Below are positions 41,538-50,353 of a stretch of 64,000 bases of DNA, piece by piece. Numbering within the stretch: position 1 is the first letter of the stretch; each line of letters opens with the position of its first letter. The notes beneath the pieces were generated by a model. The model was given only the letters and a program-made list of their open reading frames with translations. It did not search any database and was not told the origin of the DNA. The stretch lies in NCBI GenBank assembly GCA_964599285.1, contig CAZREI010000003.1, positions 1 through 64,000 on the forward strand, given 5' to 3'. The DNA is from VGLO01 sp964599285. GTDB taxonomy: Bacteria; Patescibacteriota; Minisyncoccia; Minisyncoccales; Staskawiczbacteraceae. The position numbers and the translations under genes are program-made.

Positions 41538-42260
41538 ATGAAAAAAGGTAACGGCGTAAACGTAGGCATATTGGGACATGGGGAAATTGGCAAATCGGTT
41601 GCCAAGTTTTATAAAAATCCCAAAATAAAAGATTTAAACAGAGACGACGGCCTTTACGGTGTGGAAATTTTGCATATTTGCATCCCTTATAACGAAAAAT
41701 TTATAGATATCGTCAAAAAAGAAATTAAAGAAGTAAAACCAAAGCTGACGATTATTCATTCAACCTTGGCCCCCGGTACCACAAAAAAAATTGGGGGAAT
41801 GGTGGTGCATAGCCCCGTAAGAGGAGTGCATCCTTATTTATATGAAGGCATTAAAACGTTTGTTAAATACATTGGTGCTGACGATAAAAAAGCCGGCCAG
41901 ATGGCAAAAAAACATTTAGAGAGTCTTGGTATAAAAACGAAATTAGTTTTTCCTTCAAAAACTAGCGAGCTGGCTAAGCTCCTTTGTACTACCTATTACG
42001 GCGTTTGCATTGCCTGGCATAAAGAAATGAAAAAAATCTGCCAGCAAGAAAAAGTTAACTTTGACGATGTTGTCACGGAGCTTAACAAAACCTACAACGA
42101 GGGTTATGTGAAGTTGGGTAAAACAAACGTGGTAAGGCCCGTTTTGTATGTGGACGATAAGCCGATCGGCGGACATTGTGTCGTGCCAAACGCCAAAATC
42201 CTCAAAAAATACTACAAGAGCAAGGCTTTTGATTTAATTTTAGAATATGAAAAGGGGTAA
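41538..42260 (+). CDS. UDP-sugar dehydrogenase-like protein, short form
   Basis: 240 aa. N-terminal Rossmann loop NVGILGHGEIGKSVA (G-x-G-x-x-G), IHSTLAPGTTKKI as in nucleotide-sugar dehydrogenases, a central helical domain with KTSELAKLLCTTYYGVCIAW, and GGHCVVPNAKIL, which matches the catalytic-Cys loop G-G-x-C. Normal UDP-glucose dehydrogenases are about 430 aa; the C-terminal nucleotide-binding domain is absent here. It might act as an oxidase of another small substrate or work with a separate subunit. The next gene starts inside its last codons (14-bp overlap). Confidence 0.75.
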   Translation: MKKGNGVNVGILGHGEIGKSVAKFYKNPKIKDLNRDDGLYGVEILHICIPYNEKFIDIVKKEIKEVKPKLTIIHSTLAPGTTKKIGGMVVHSPVRGVHPYLYEGIKTFVKYIGADDKKAGQMAKKHLESLGIKTKLVFPSKTSELAKLLCTTYYGVCIAWHKEMKKICQQEKVNFDDVVTELNKTYNEGYVKLGKTNVVRPVLYVDDKPIGGHCVVPNAKILKKYYKSKAFDLILEYEKG

Positions 42261-43212
42261 AACATATTTGGTGACTGGCGGATCGGGATTTATTGGTTCG
42301 CATCTTTGCGAAAGTCTTTTGAGTAAGGGCAATAAGGTTATTTGTTTTGATAATTTAAGTTCCGGAAAAACGGCCAATATTGATAGTCTTAAAAAGAATG
42401 AAAATTTTGTTTTTATCAAAGGGGACGCCAATAAATTAACAGATTTGGAACCAGTTTTTAAGAAAAATAACAGTGACGGGGTATATCACTACGCGGCGGT
42501 GGTGGGAGTGAAAAGAACCTTGGAAAATCCTTTAGCGGTTTTAAAAGATATTGACGGGATAAAAAATGTGTTGGAACTGGCAGTAAAATATGGAAAACCA
42601 AAAGTGGTTTTTGCCTCAAGTTCTGAAGTGTATGGCGAACCCAAAGAATTACCAGAAAGGGAAGATGGGCCCATTGATGCCAAATTACCATACGCGTCAG
42701 TAAAATTGATAGGAGAAAATTTTTGCCAGGCCTATTGGCAAAAACACCATTTAAAAACGTGTTCATTGAGGTTTTTTAATGTGTATGGGTCAAAACAGGA
42801 AAGCAGTGATTATGGCTTTGTTGTTGGTATTTTTATCAAGCAGGTTTTGGCAGGTTTGAGCCCGACTATTTTTGGAGACGGAAGCCAGACGCGAGATTTT
42901 GTTTACATTAAAGATAATGTAGAAGCTTCAATGCGGGCCATGGAGCAAGATGAGTCCTTGGGCCAGTCCATCAATATAGGGACTGGAAAGTCTCTTACCA
43001 TTCTTGATTTGGCGCGCAGGGTTATTGATTGCGCTGGCCAAACGGGAAAGATACAACCAAAGTTTTCCAACCATGACAGAATGGACATAAAACACCGATT
43101 GCCGGACATCAGTAAAATGACAAAACTTCTTAATTTTCATCCCACAGTATCTTTAGAAGAGGGACTTAAAAAAACCATGGATTACTACCGTGAATCACCA
43201 AATGGACGGTAA
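42247..43212 (+). CDS. NAD-dependent sugar epimerase/dehydratase
   Basis: 321-aa extended SDR enzyme. NAD loop VTGGSGFIGSHL (about 9-20), catalytic FASSSEVYG with the Tyr-x3-Lys pair as PYASVK (about 148-153), and the substrate-side FGDGSQTRDFVYIKD. Close in layout to UDP-glucose 4-epimerases. It overlaps the dehydrogenase-like gene. The last residues (after MDYYR) and the stop are read from the PE170 copy that starts at 43187, so the natural C-terminus was replaced when the element arrived. Confidence 0.9.
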   Translation: MKRGKTYLVTGGSGFIGSHLCESLLSKGNKVICFDNLSSGKTANIDSLKKNENFVFIKGDANKLTDLEPVFKKNNSDGVYHYAAVVGVKRTLENPLAVLKDIDGIKNVLELAVKYGKPKVVFASSSEVYGEPKELPEREDGPIDAKLPYASVKLIGENFCQAYWQKHHLKTCSLRFFNVYGSKQESSDYGFVVGIFIKQVLAGLSPTIFGDGSQTRDFVYIKDNVEASMRAMEQDESLGQSINIGTGKSLTILDLARRVIDCAGQTGKIQPKFSNHDRMDIKHRLPDISKMTKLLNFHPTVSLEEGLKKTMDYYRESPNGR

Positions 43213-43360
43213 AAAAAATATTTCTTGTCTTTCCCCCAATTTTTGGCTACAAATTCGCTATAATTTTTCGGCGGAGCCGTTGGCTAAGCCGAAAAATTCT
43301 ATCAAATTTCTATCTCAAAAATTGAAGAAAATCCAAAGAAACCATTTTGTGATTCACGGT
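43187..43360 (+). mobile_element. Foldback element PE170, copy F
   Basis: Arms ACCGTGAATCACCAAATGG / CCATTTTGTGATTCACGGT: GAATCAC is matched by GTGATTC. The centre AATTTTTCGGCGGAGCC..GGCTAAGCCG is the same as in copy D. It supplies the stop codon of the epimerase gene and separates it from the rest of the operon. Confidence 0.85.
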
Positions 43361-43376
43361 TATTACAAAAAAAGTA

Positions 43377-44318
43377 ATGGATGTCATCATTGTTTGCCAT
43401 ACGGAATTTGGGTATGTAAAAAATAAAAAAGTGATTGGTGAAAAAAAAGCCGTTTTTGGAACCAGAGACGGCGTTTTAAATTTAATAAAAATCGCAGAAC
43501 GATATAGCGCCAAGGTTTCATTTGCGGTATGCCCAGAGGTTGTAGATTATTTTCCTAAGAACATAATTCATGAAGTTGGCTTGCATGTGCATCCGGGCTG
43601 GGAGGAATTTAAAGAGAACGGAATTCCCTTTACCGTTGGCGATCAATATTTACGGGAACACTGCAAGCAATCTTCAATTTCCACGGTGCTTTGGGATTAT
43701 TCTTATGACGAGCAGCTTGATATGATAAAAACCGGCAAAGAGTATATTAGCGCGAAGCTTAACGTAATTCCCAAATTTTTTGTTGCCGGCCGCTGGTGTG
43801 TTAACAACGACACGGTAAGGGCTTTAATAGCCAACGATTTTACGCACGACTGTTCGGCGACGGCTCATTCCAAACCCATGCACCATGATTGGTCGCGACT
43901 TCCAAGAATATGCATGCCCTATCATCCCCGTACGGAAGACTACCAAAAAAAAGGAGACTTGCCATTGTTGATGGTTCCGATATCCCAATCCTTTCCCAGG
44001 GGAAATGTAAATCCCGAAGTGGCTCCCATGGTTGGATTGTCGTGGCTGAAAGCCTGCTTCACCGAATACTACCGGCAAGGTGTCCCGTTGTTTCATATTT
44101 GCCTGCATTCGCCGTCCATGACCGATAGCTATTTTATGTCAGTCATGGATAATTTACTTGGTTTTATTTCCGGCCACCAACATATCAATTTCAAATTTGC
44201 ATCGGAAATTAGAAAATATCCAGATCAGATATATGCAACAAATCTTCTGCCGTACGTGTCTGCCGTTAATTGGAACATTATAAAATCTAAATGGAAAACA
44301 CTTTTAAAAATACAATAA
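43377..44318 (+). CDS. Polysaccharide-deacetylase-like protein
   Basis: 313 aa. It resembles divergent NodB-type enzymes: VIIVCHTEFG at the first strand, HEVGLHVHPGWEEF (the H-x-H-P metal pair, about 62-75), a DYSYDEQLDMIKTGKEYI helix, RWCVNNDTVRALIANDFTHDCSA, and PLFHICLHSPSMTD near the C-terminus. The pattern His-x-His-Pro then a late His is typical of metal-dependent deacetylases, but the catalytic base Asp is placed differently. It could deacetylate a sugar of the repeat unit. It overlaps the flippase gene by 28 bp, so it is translated in the operon. Confidence 0.6.
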   Translation: MDVIIVCHTEFGYVKNKKVIGEKKAVFGTRDGVLNLIKIAERYSAKVSFAVCPEVVDYFPKNIIHEVGLHVHPGWEEFKENGIPFTVGDQYLREHCKQSSISTVLWDYSYDEQLDMIKTGKEYISAKLNVIPKFFVAGRWCVNNDTVRALIANDFTHDCSATAHSKPMHHDWSRLPRICMPYHPRTEDYQKKGDLPLLMVPISQSFPRGNVNPEVAPMVGLSWLKACFTEYYRQGVPLFHICLHSPSMTDSYFMSVMDNLLGFISGHQHINFKFASEIRKYPDQIYATNLLPYVSAVNWNIIKSKWKTLLKIQ

Positions 44319-45586
44319 GCAAGATACTGTATAAGTTTTATACGTTTATATTTAAGGAGGAACCGTCGCAAAATATCAAGGTTTTCATAGAAAATCTTTG
44401 GTATGTCGCGATTGGTTTTGGGTTTTACGCTGTTTTTGCGTTTAGTTTTCAGGTGGCGGCCGGAAGATTCTTGGGCCCAAGCGAATATGGCAAGTACGCT
44501 TTAGTACAGGCCATTTCAATGTTTTTACTTATCCCCATGAATTTAGGCGTCAGTACTGCCCTGATAAAATATAATGCCGAAAAAGAAGATAAAAAACGAC
44601 AATCAGAGATTATTTTTACTTCCTGCTTTATTGTCGTTGTCCTTTCGTTTGCATGCTCATTGATTTTTTTTGCTTTTGCTTCCTATCTGTCAAAGCTTTT
44701 TGGAATTTCGATGCCATCGTTTCAGTTGGCAATACTCTTTGCGCTGCTGGGAAACCTTTATATAACCATTATCAGTATTTTCCGAAGTTTGCATAAAAAT
44801 AAAGAATTCTCATTTTTCCAGGCGCTGTACGGATTTTTAGTGGTTTTCCTGCTTCTCTTTTTTATTGTAAATAAGTATGTTTCATTTAGAGGCGCGGTTT
44901 TTGCCACGTATCTTGCTTATGCCACGATATCTTTGCTGTCGGTCATTAGGCTCTACCAGTATTTTTCCTTTAGCCCGAGCAAACTATGGTTTAAGAAAAT
45001 TTTACAATACGGATCATACGCAAGCATTGGCGTTACGGCTTTTGCTTTTTTGTCAAACTTTAACGAGCTGGTAATTAACAAATATTTGTCAGTGTCCGAA
45101 GTGGGAATTTATAACGCCTATTATTTTCCTTCGGTTGGCATCCTGTCTATTTTTTTGAGTATTTTTGTTACCGTGTTTTTCTCAACAGCATCCAAATATC
45201 CCAAAAAGGAAATGATTCTAAAAAAAATTGACCGGATATTGCCAAGATTATTTTTAATGGGAGTTCCTGTTATTTTTGTTGTAGAATTTGTCATGTTAAA
45301 ACTGTATGGAAGCAAATACCCGATAGACTACGTGTTGATGTCGGAATTTATATTGACAGGATTTATTATTTTCAGTTATGGTTTTTATGATTGGACATTT
45401 TGTTCAGAGGGAGTTTACGGGGTGAGGTTATCGGCCCTGGTAGTTTTAGTTGTTGCCGCGGTAAATATCGCACTGGGATTGGCCATGATACCAAAAATAG
45501 GAATACATGGAGCCGTGATTTCGCTGGGAACAGGTTACTTAGCGGGAATAGCGTGTTTTCAATTTTTAAAAAAGAAAATTGCGTAA
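44291..45586 (+). CDS. Wzx-type oligosaccharide flippase
   Basis: 431 aa, about 12 membrane spans. The start of the transmembrane part (FAFSFQVAAGRFLGPSEYGK YALVQA, about 57-82) is the usual MOP/Wzx signature, followed by TALIKYNAEKE. It moves the lipid-linked repeat unit from the inner to the outer face of the membrane. It starts within the preceding deacetylase-like gene and is 1 bp from the following methyltransferase start, a compact operon arrangement. Confidence 0.9.
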   Translation: MENTFKNTISKILYKFYTFIFKEEPSQNIKVFIENLWYVAIGFGFYAVFAFSFQVAAGRFLGPSEYGKYALVQAISMFLLIPMNLGVSTALIKYNAEKEDKKRQSEIIFTSCFIVVVLSFACSLIFFAFASYLSKLFGISMPSFQLAILFALLGNLYITIISIFRSLHKNKEFSFFQALYGFLVVFLLLFFIVNKYVSFRGAVFATYLAYATISLLSVIRLYQYFSFSPSKLWFKKILQYGSYASIGVTAFAFLSNFNELVINKYLSVSEVGIYNAYYFPSVGILSIFLSIFVTVFFSTASKYPKKEMILKKIDRILPRLFLMGVPVIFVVEFVMLKLYGSKYPIDYVLMSEFILTGFIIFSYGFYDWTFCSEGVYGVRLSALVVLVVAAVNIALGLAMIPKIGIHGAVISLGTGYLAGIACFQFLKKKIA

Positions 45587-45587
45587 T

Positions 45588-46301
45588 ATGTATAAACAAA
45601 ATATATATGACAATATAGACCCGGAGAATTACGAACACCGGAGAAAAAATAACCAAAGGGAAATGTACATATACCGGCACTGGGAGCCCTTAAGGGTGGC
45701 AGCAATTAAAAAGTATTCATCGGGGCTGACTGTTTGTGATTTGGGATCTGGCTCAGGGAACCATGCCCATGAAATAAAAAAATACGCAAAAAAAGTCGTG
45801 GGGGTGGATTCTTCAAGGAACATGTTAGCCTATGCCCAAAAAAAGTATCCTGGTGTTGATTTCATTTTTGCCGACGCAGCAAGTCTGCCTTTGAAAGACG
45901 CGTCGTTTGACGCCGTATTTTCCTTTGGTCTCTTTGAATATGTGGATATAGCCAATGTGTTGGGGGAAGTAAAAAGAATATTAAAACCCAGCGGCTTTTT
46001 AATCATGACGGTGCCCAACCGTTACGGGTTTTCCAGGTTCCCTGTGCGGCTTTTTTACAAAATTTCAAAGAAAAAATATATTCCCCATGAACCATCGTTT
46101 AAAGAAATGATGGCCCTGTTTGACCGGTTTCATTTTAATGTTATTGATTATACGATGGACGACGGCTTAGTATGGCTGCCGCATTTTCTTGACAGGTTAT
46201 GTGGCCAGAAAGTATACGCGTTTGTTGAAAGATTTTTTAAAAATTTCACGAAGAATTATTTTAGCGACGGAATGATGTTTATCGTTGAAAGCATTCTGTG
46301 A
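45588..46301 (+). CDS. SAM-dependent methyltransferase
   Basis: 237 aa class I methyltransferase. Motif I VCDLGSGSGNHAHEI (about 45-59), then VVGVDSSRNML, FIFADAASLPLKDASFDAVF and LKPSGFLIMTVPN. In this operon it may methylate a sugar or an end cap of the glycan. The ATG at 45588 directly follows the flippase stop; a TTG three codons earlier is not used. It stops with TGA. Confidence 0.88.
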   Translation: MYKQNIYDNIDPENYEHRRKNNQREMYIYRHWEPLRVAAIKKYSSGLTVCDLGSGSGNHAHEIKKYAKKVVGVDSSRNMLAYAQKKYPGVDFIFADAASLPLKDASFDAVFSFGLFEYVDIANVLGEVKRILKPSGFLIMTVPNRYGFSRFPVRLFYKISKKKYIPHEPSFKEMMALFDRFHFNVIDYTMDDGLVWLPHFLDRLCGQKVYAFVERFFKNFTKNYFSDGMMFIVESIL

Positions 46302-46331
46302 TCTACGGTTAAAATAAAATATAGACCTGTT

Positions 46332-47447
46332 ATGAAAATAGCTATTTTAGTTTCGGCTTTTCCGCCAGTGCATATTGGAGGGGCCGAGATTGCTGCAAAG
46401 CAGATTGCCAAAAGTTTGGCAAAAAAAGGACATAGTGTTTCTGTGATTACGTCTTCTGATAAGGGATTCCCAAGACAGCAAGCCACCGACGGATTTTTAG
46501 TATACCGAGCTTTCCTTCCAAACATAAAGTATTTGGGGACACTTGTCTTTTGGATAAGCTCTGCATGGTTAATAAAAAAAATAAATCCAGAAATAGTCTA
46601 CGTGGAAATGATTGGAATGGGCATGCCTTGCGTCTTGGCAAAAAATTTATGTAAGATACCTTATGTCGTCCAGTGCCAGGGTTCGGACGTATATCTTCCC
46701 TGGAAAGGCAAAAAAATTATCTCAAACATCGTTTTACGTAGCGCTGGTGCGGTGGTGGTGCTGACCCAAGACATGAAAGATACCTTGCGGGCAACGTTTA
46801 AAGGAAATGTTGCTGTCATACCAAATGGCATTGACGGAGAGAATTTTGGCCGTGCTATCATTAAAGACATGCGTCAAGAACTTGCCATAGGTTCTGGCGA
46901 AAAAATTATTATCTTCGTTGGTGGATTAAAACCGATAAAAGGAGTAAGGTATTTAATTGAGGCGTTTGCCATGGTGGCGCAGAAGATGCCCAATGCCAGG
47001 TTACTTTTGGTCGGAGATGGTCCAGAAAGACAAAATCTTGAGGCCATGGTTATAAAAGAAGGCTTGAAAGAAAAAGTACATTTTGTCGGCAAGATTGAAA
47101 ACGATGCTATTGTTACATACATGATGACGGGCGATATTTTTGTTTTACCCAGTTTGTCCGAGGGTTTTGGAATCGTAAATTTAGAGTCTATGGCATGCGG
47201 ATTACCGATCATAGCTACTAACGTAGGAGGAATACCGGAGATTGTGACCGATGGGGAAAATGGATTTTTGGTCAGCCCTAAAAATCCAGCCCAGATTGCA
47301 GAAAAAATCTTGTTGCTTTTTACGGATGATAAGTTAAGGGAAAAAATATCAAAAAATAACAAAGAAAAAGTAAAAGAATACGATTGGCAAAACATCGTCG
47401 CAAAACTTGAAAAAGTATATGGCGAAGTTTTAGAAAATAGTAAATAA
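46332..47447 (+). CDS. GT4 family glycosyltransferase
   Basis: 371-aa GT-B enzyme. N-terminal SAFPPVHIGGAEIAAKQIAK, second-domain start IIIFVGGLKPIKGVRYLIEA (about 193-212), and the GT4 donor site DIFVLPSLSEGFGIVNLESM ACGLPIIATNVGG (E-x7-E, about 273-305). It adds one sugar to the growing lipid-linked repeat unit at the inner face of the membrane. Confidence 0.92.
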   Translation: MKIAILVSAFPPVHIGGAEIAAKQIAKSLAKKGHSVSVITSSDKGFPRQQATDGFLVYRAFLPNIKYLGTLVFWISSAWLIKKINPEIVYVEMIGMGMPCVLAKNLCKIPYVVQCQGSDVYLPWKGKKIISNIVLRSAGAVVVLTQDMKDTLRATFKGNVAVIPNGIDGENFGRAIIKDMRQELAIGSGEKIIIFVGGLKPIKGVRYLIEAFAMVAQKMPNARLLLVGDGPERQNLEAMVIKEGLKEKVHFVGKIENDAIVTYMMTGDIFVLPSLSEGFGIVNLESMACGLPIIATNVGGIPEIVTDGENGFLVSPKNPAQIAEKILLLFTDDKLREKISKNNKEKVKEYDWQNIVAKLEKVYGEVLENSK

Positions 47448-47457
47448 GATAAAAATT

Positions 47458-48414
47458 ATGGCAACCTATTTAGTCACCGGGAGCGCTGGTTTTGTTGGTT
47501 TTCACACCGCAAAATATTTACTGGAACATGGCATCGATGTTGTTGGTATTGATAATTTCAATGCTTACTACGACGCCTCTTTGAAAGAAGCCAGAAATAG
47601 TATTTTAGAAACGCATGATAACTTCAAACTTTATAGGGGGGACTTTGAAGATTTGGATTTTATCAAAAAAGTATTTAAAGAAAACACCATAGACAAAGTT
47701 TGTCACTTGGGCGCTCAGGCCGGAGTGCGTTATAGTTTGACCCATCCCCATGCGTATATTCAATCAAACTTGGTTGGTTTTACCAATATCATTGATGAGG
47801 CAAAAAATAATAATATTAAAACATTTGTGTACGCGTCCAGCAGTTCCGTGTATGGAAACAATAAAAAAGTTCCATTTTCCATTGAAGATAGAGTCGATTC
47901 CCCAATATCTTTATACGCCGCCACAAAAAGGGCCGACGAATTAATTGCTTACAGCTACCATAGTTTGTTTGGGTTGCGGTGCACCGGACTTCGGTTTTTT
48001 ACGGTATATGGACCCTATGGAAGGCCCGACTTATCGTTATTTAAATTTGTAAAAGCGATGCTGGAACACAGGCCAATTGATGTTTACAATTACGGAAACA
48101 TGAAACGGGATTTTACGTATATTGATGATATTGTTTCGGGTATTGTGGTCGCCTTAGACAAATCGTATCCGTATGAAATATTTAACTTGGGAAATAATAG
48201 TGCCGTTGCTTTGGGATATTTTATAGAATGCATAGAAAAAGAGCTTGGCATAAAAGCAGAAAAAAATATGATGCCGATGCAACCTGGCGACGTCCCTGAA
48301 ACGTTGGCGGATATTGCCCATTCAACCCACATGCTGGGGTATCATCCCAAAACATCGGTTGAAATCGGAATTAAGCACTTTATTGCATGGTACAAAAACT
48401 ATTATAAGGTTTAA
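47458..48414 (+). CDS. UDP-glucuronate 4-epimerase-like SDR enzyme
   Basis: 318 aa. NAD loop VTGSAGFVGFHTAKYL, substrate segment GIDNFNAYYDASLKEAR (typical of UDP-glucuronate epimerases, whose N-x-Y-Y-D recurs), catalytic SSSSVYG and Tyr-x3-Lys as YAATK, and RFFTVYGPYGRPDLSLFKF. It would turn UDP-glucuronate into UDP-galacturonate for the glycan. The dehydrogenase-like gene at 41538 could relate to the uronate supply but is a short form. Confidence 0.88.
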   Translation: MATYLVTGSAGFVGFHTAKYLLEHGIDVVGIDNFNAYYDASLKEARNSILETHDNFKLYRGDFEDLDFIKKVFKENTIDKVCHLGAQAGVRYSLTHPHAYIQSNLVGFTNIIDEAKNNNIKTFVYASSSSVYGNNKKVPFSIEDRVDSPISLYAATKRADELIAYSYHSLFGLRCTGLRFFTVYGPYGRPDLSLFKFVKAMLEHRPIDVYNYGNMKRDFTYIDDIVSGIVVALDKSYPYEIFNLGNNSAVALGYFIECIEKELGIKAEKNMMPMQPGDVPETLADIAHSTHMLGYHPKTSVEIGIKHFIAWYKNYYKV

Positions 48415-48419
48415 GCGAT

Positions 48420-49382
48420 ATGAACTGTAGGGTTTCAGTAATTCTTAGCACCCATAATGCGGCAGATACACTTGGCGCGGCAATCAAAAGCGTTTTAGGT
48501 CAAAGCTTTTCTGATTTTGAGTTTATCATTATTGATGACGCTTCCGACGACGCGTCGGGAAATATTTTAGCAGATGCTGCCAACCGCGACAAAAGGATAA
48601 TTATTATCAGAAATGAAAGCAATATAGGACTTACCAAAAGTTTAAATAAAGGGATTAATATTGCTAGGGGCGAATATATTGCCAGAATCGACGCGGGAGA
48701 CCTGTGGAATACAACAAAACTGGAAAAACAGATTGTATTTTTAGGCCAAAATCAGGATTATAGTATATGCGGGACGCAGGCCTTTTATATTGACGGCCAA
48801 GGAAAAGTTTTGGGCAGGTCTTCTTATAGCGGTGCCAACAAAGATATTAAAATGAACTTTTTTACGCGCGAGGGAATTTTTTTCCACCCCAGTATTGTGT
48901 TTAGAAATACGGGAATCAAGTATAGAGATTTTTTTCGATATTCCCAAGATTTAGATCTTTATATGAGATTATTTTTTAAAGGAAAATTCTATTGCTTGCC
49001 CGAGCCGCTCATATCTTCCCGGTTCAGTCTGGGGGACCTTACGATGAATAAAAGGTATTTTCAACGGCAGTATTCAAGCATCATTTACCGGCTGTTTAAA
49101 GAAAGAATGCTATCGGGGACAGACAGCCTGGACACGGGTAAACAGTATGTGTTGTATGAAACCAAATTGGGCCTGAAGCTTTGTTCTTGGTCAAAAGTTT
49201 TTATTTTTAAATACATTAAAAATAAAATTTCTAGCAGGCGATCTTTGGCATGGGTTTTTTGGCTGTCATTGGCCATGATACTATACCCGCCCTATATAAA
49301 AGATTACGGCAGTAAACTTATGAGAGTAGTGCTTTATAAAAAGTTAAAGATACTGAAAATAAATGACCATTGGCTGGATTGA
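48420..49382 (+). CDS. GT2 family glycosyltransferase
   Basis: 320-aa GT-A enzyme. VSVILSTHNAADTLGAAIKS (about 4-23), FEFIIIDDASDDASG, KGINIARGEYIARIDAGD with the D-x-D-like metal site, and DLYMRLFF as acceptor-side helix. The C-terminal part is basic and may touch the membrane. It starts 5 bp after the epimerase stop and overlaps the next glycosyltransferase by 20 bp. Confidence 0.9.
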   Translation: MNCRVSVILSTHNAADTLGAAIKSVLGQSFSDFEFIIIDDASDDASGNILADAANRDKRIIIIRNESNIGLTKSLNKGINIARGEYIARIDAGDLWNTTKLEKQIVFLGQNQDYSICGTQAFYIDGQGKVLGRSSYSGANKDIKMNFFTREGIFFHPSIVFRNTGIKYRDFFRYSQDLDLYMRLFFKGKFYCLPEPLISSRFSLGDLTMNKRYFQRQYSSIIYRLFKERMLSGTDSLDTGKQYVLYETKLGLKLCSWSKVFIFKYIKNKISSRRSLAWVFWLSLAMILYPPYIKDYGSKLMRVVLYKKLKILKINDHWLD

Positions 49383-50349
49383 AACAATTTTCAAAAAAAA
49401 TGGCGGGATTATCTATGGCCAAAGCGCGCGGGATGCTCTTGGCAAGAATTTTGACGTAAAACTTTTGGTGCCTCAGTCTGTATATTTTGGCAGGTTTAGA
49501 TATTTGAAGGTTTTGGAGCTGGTATGGGATCTGGGCAGACTTGAAGGCAAGAAAGATGTGTGGGTTCGCGATTTTTATTCAGTGCTGACCATGCCATTTG
49601 ATAAAACTTCCGGAAAAAATATTGCCATGATCCACCATGATGATTTTTCCGGTTATCCCGCGCCTTCAAGGCCGATGTTTAAAATTGCACAACAGGTTTT
49701 TTATATAAATTTAAAAAAAGCAGACGCCATTGTTACCGTTTCTGAATATTGGCAGCAGTATTTTTTAAAAAAGGGGTATCGTAATGTGTACAAAATATAT
49801 AACGGTTTTATGGTAGGAGATTTTAATATTTTAGAAGAGGATGTTTTGGATTTTAAAAAAAGATATAACCTTTTAGCAAAACCCATCATCTATTTGGGAA
49901 ATTGCCAGAGGGCAAAAGGCGTTGTGGAAAGTTATAAGGCTCTCAAAGATTTAGACGTTCATTTAATAACTTCCGGAAAAAGACAGGTAAAACTTCCCGC
50001 TCTGAATTTAGATTTAGATTATAAAGATTATGTAACATTATTAAAGGCATCTTCTCTTGTTGTGCTCATGTCTAAATTTAGGGAGGGATGGTGTAGAACG
50101 GCTCACGAGGCAATGTTATGCCAAACTCCCGTTATCGGGTCGGGACTTGGAGGAATGAGGGAGCTATTGGAAGGCGGCAAACAAATTATTTGTAGTAGTT
50201 TTGAAGATCTAAAAAAAGAAGTCGCATATCTTTTGGAGCACCAAGATAAAAGGAACATGATGGGTGTTGATGGTTATCATTTTGCCAAAGCGTTTACCAT
50301 GGAAAGATTTAACAATGACTGGTTGCAAGTAATAAAAAAAATAATGTAA
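49363..50349 (+). CDS. GT4-like glycosyltransferase
   Basis: 328 aa. Less typical than its neighbours, but the GT-B layout is readable: IAMIHHDDFSGYPAP, ADAIVTVSEYWQQYF, second-domain PIIYLGNCQRAKGVVESYKA, and donor site FREGWCRTAHEAMLCQTPVI GSGLGGMRELL. It takes one step in repeat unit assembly. The 20-bp overlap with the GT2 gene suggests coupled translation. Confidence 0.85.
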   Translation: MTIGWIETIFKKNGGIIYGQSARDALGKNFDVKLLVPQSVYFGRFRYLKVLELVWDLGRLEGKKDVWVRDFYSVLTMPFDKTSGKNIAMIHHDDFSGYPAPSRPMFKIAQQVFYINLKKADAIVTVSEYWQQYFLKKGYRNVYKIYNGFMVGDFNILEEDVLDFKKRYNLLAKPIIYLGNCQRAKGVVESYKALKDLDVHLITSGKRQVKLPALNLDLDYKDYVTLLKASSLVVLMSKFREGWCRTAHEAMLCQTPVIGSGLGGMRELLEGGKQIICSSFEDLKKEVAYLLEHQDKRNMMGVDGYHFAKAFTMERFNNDWLQVIKKIM

Positions 50350-50353
50350 AAAT

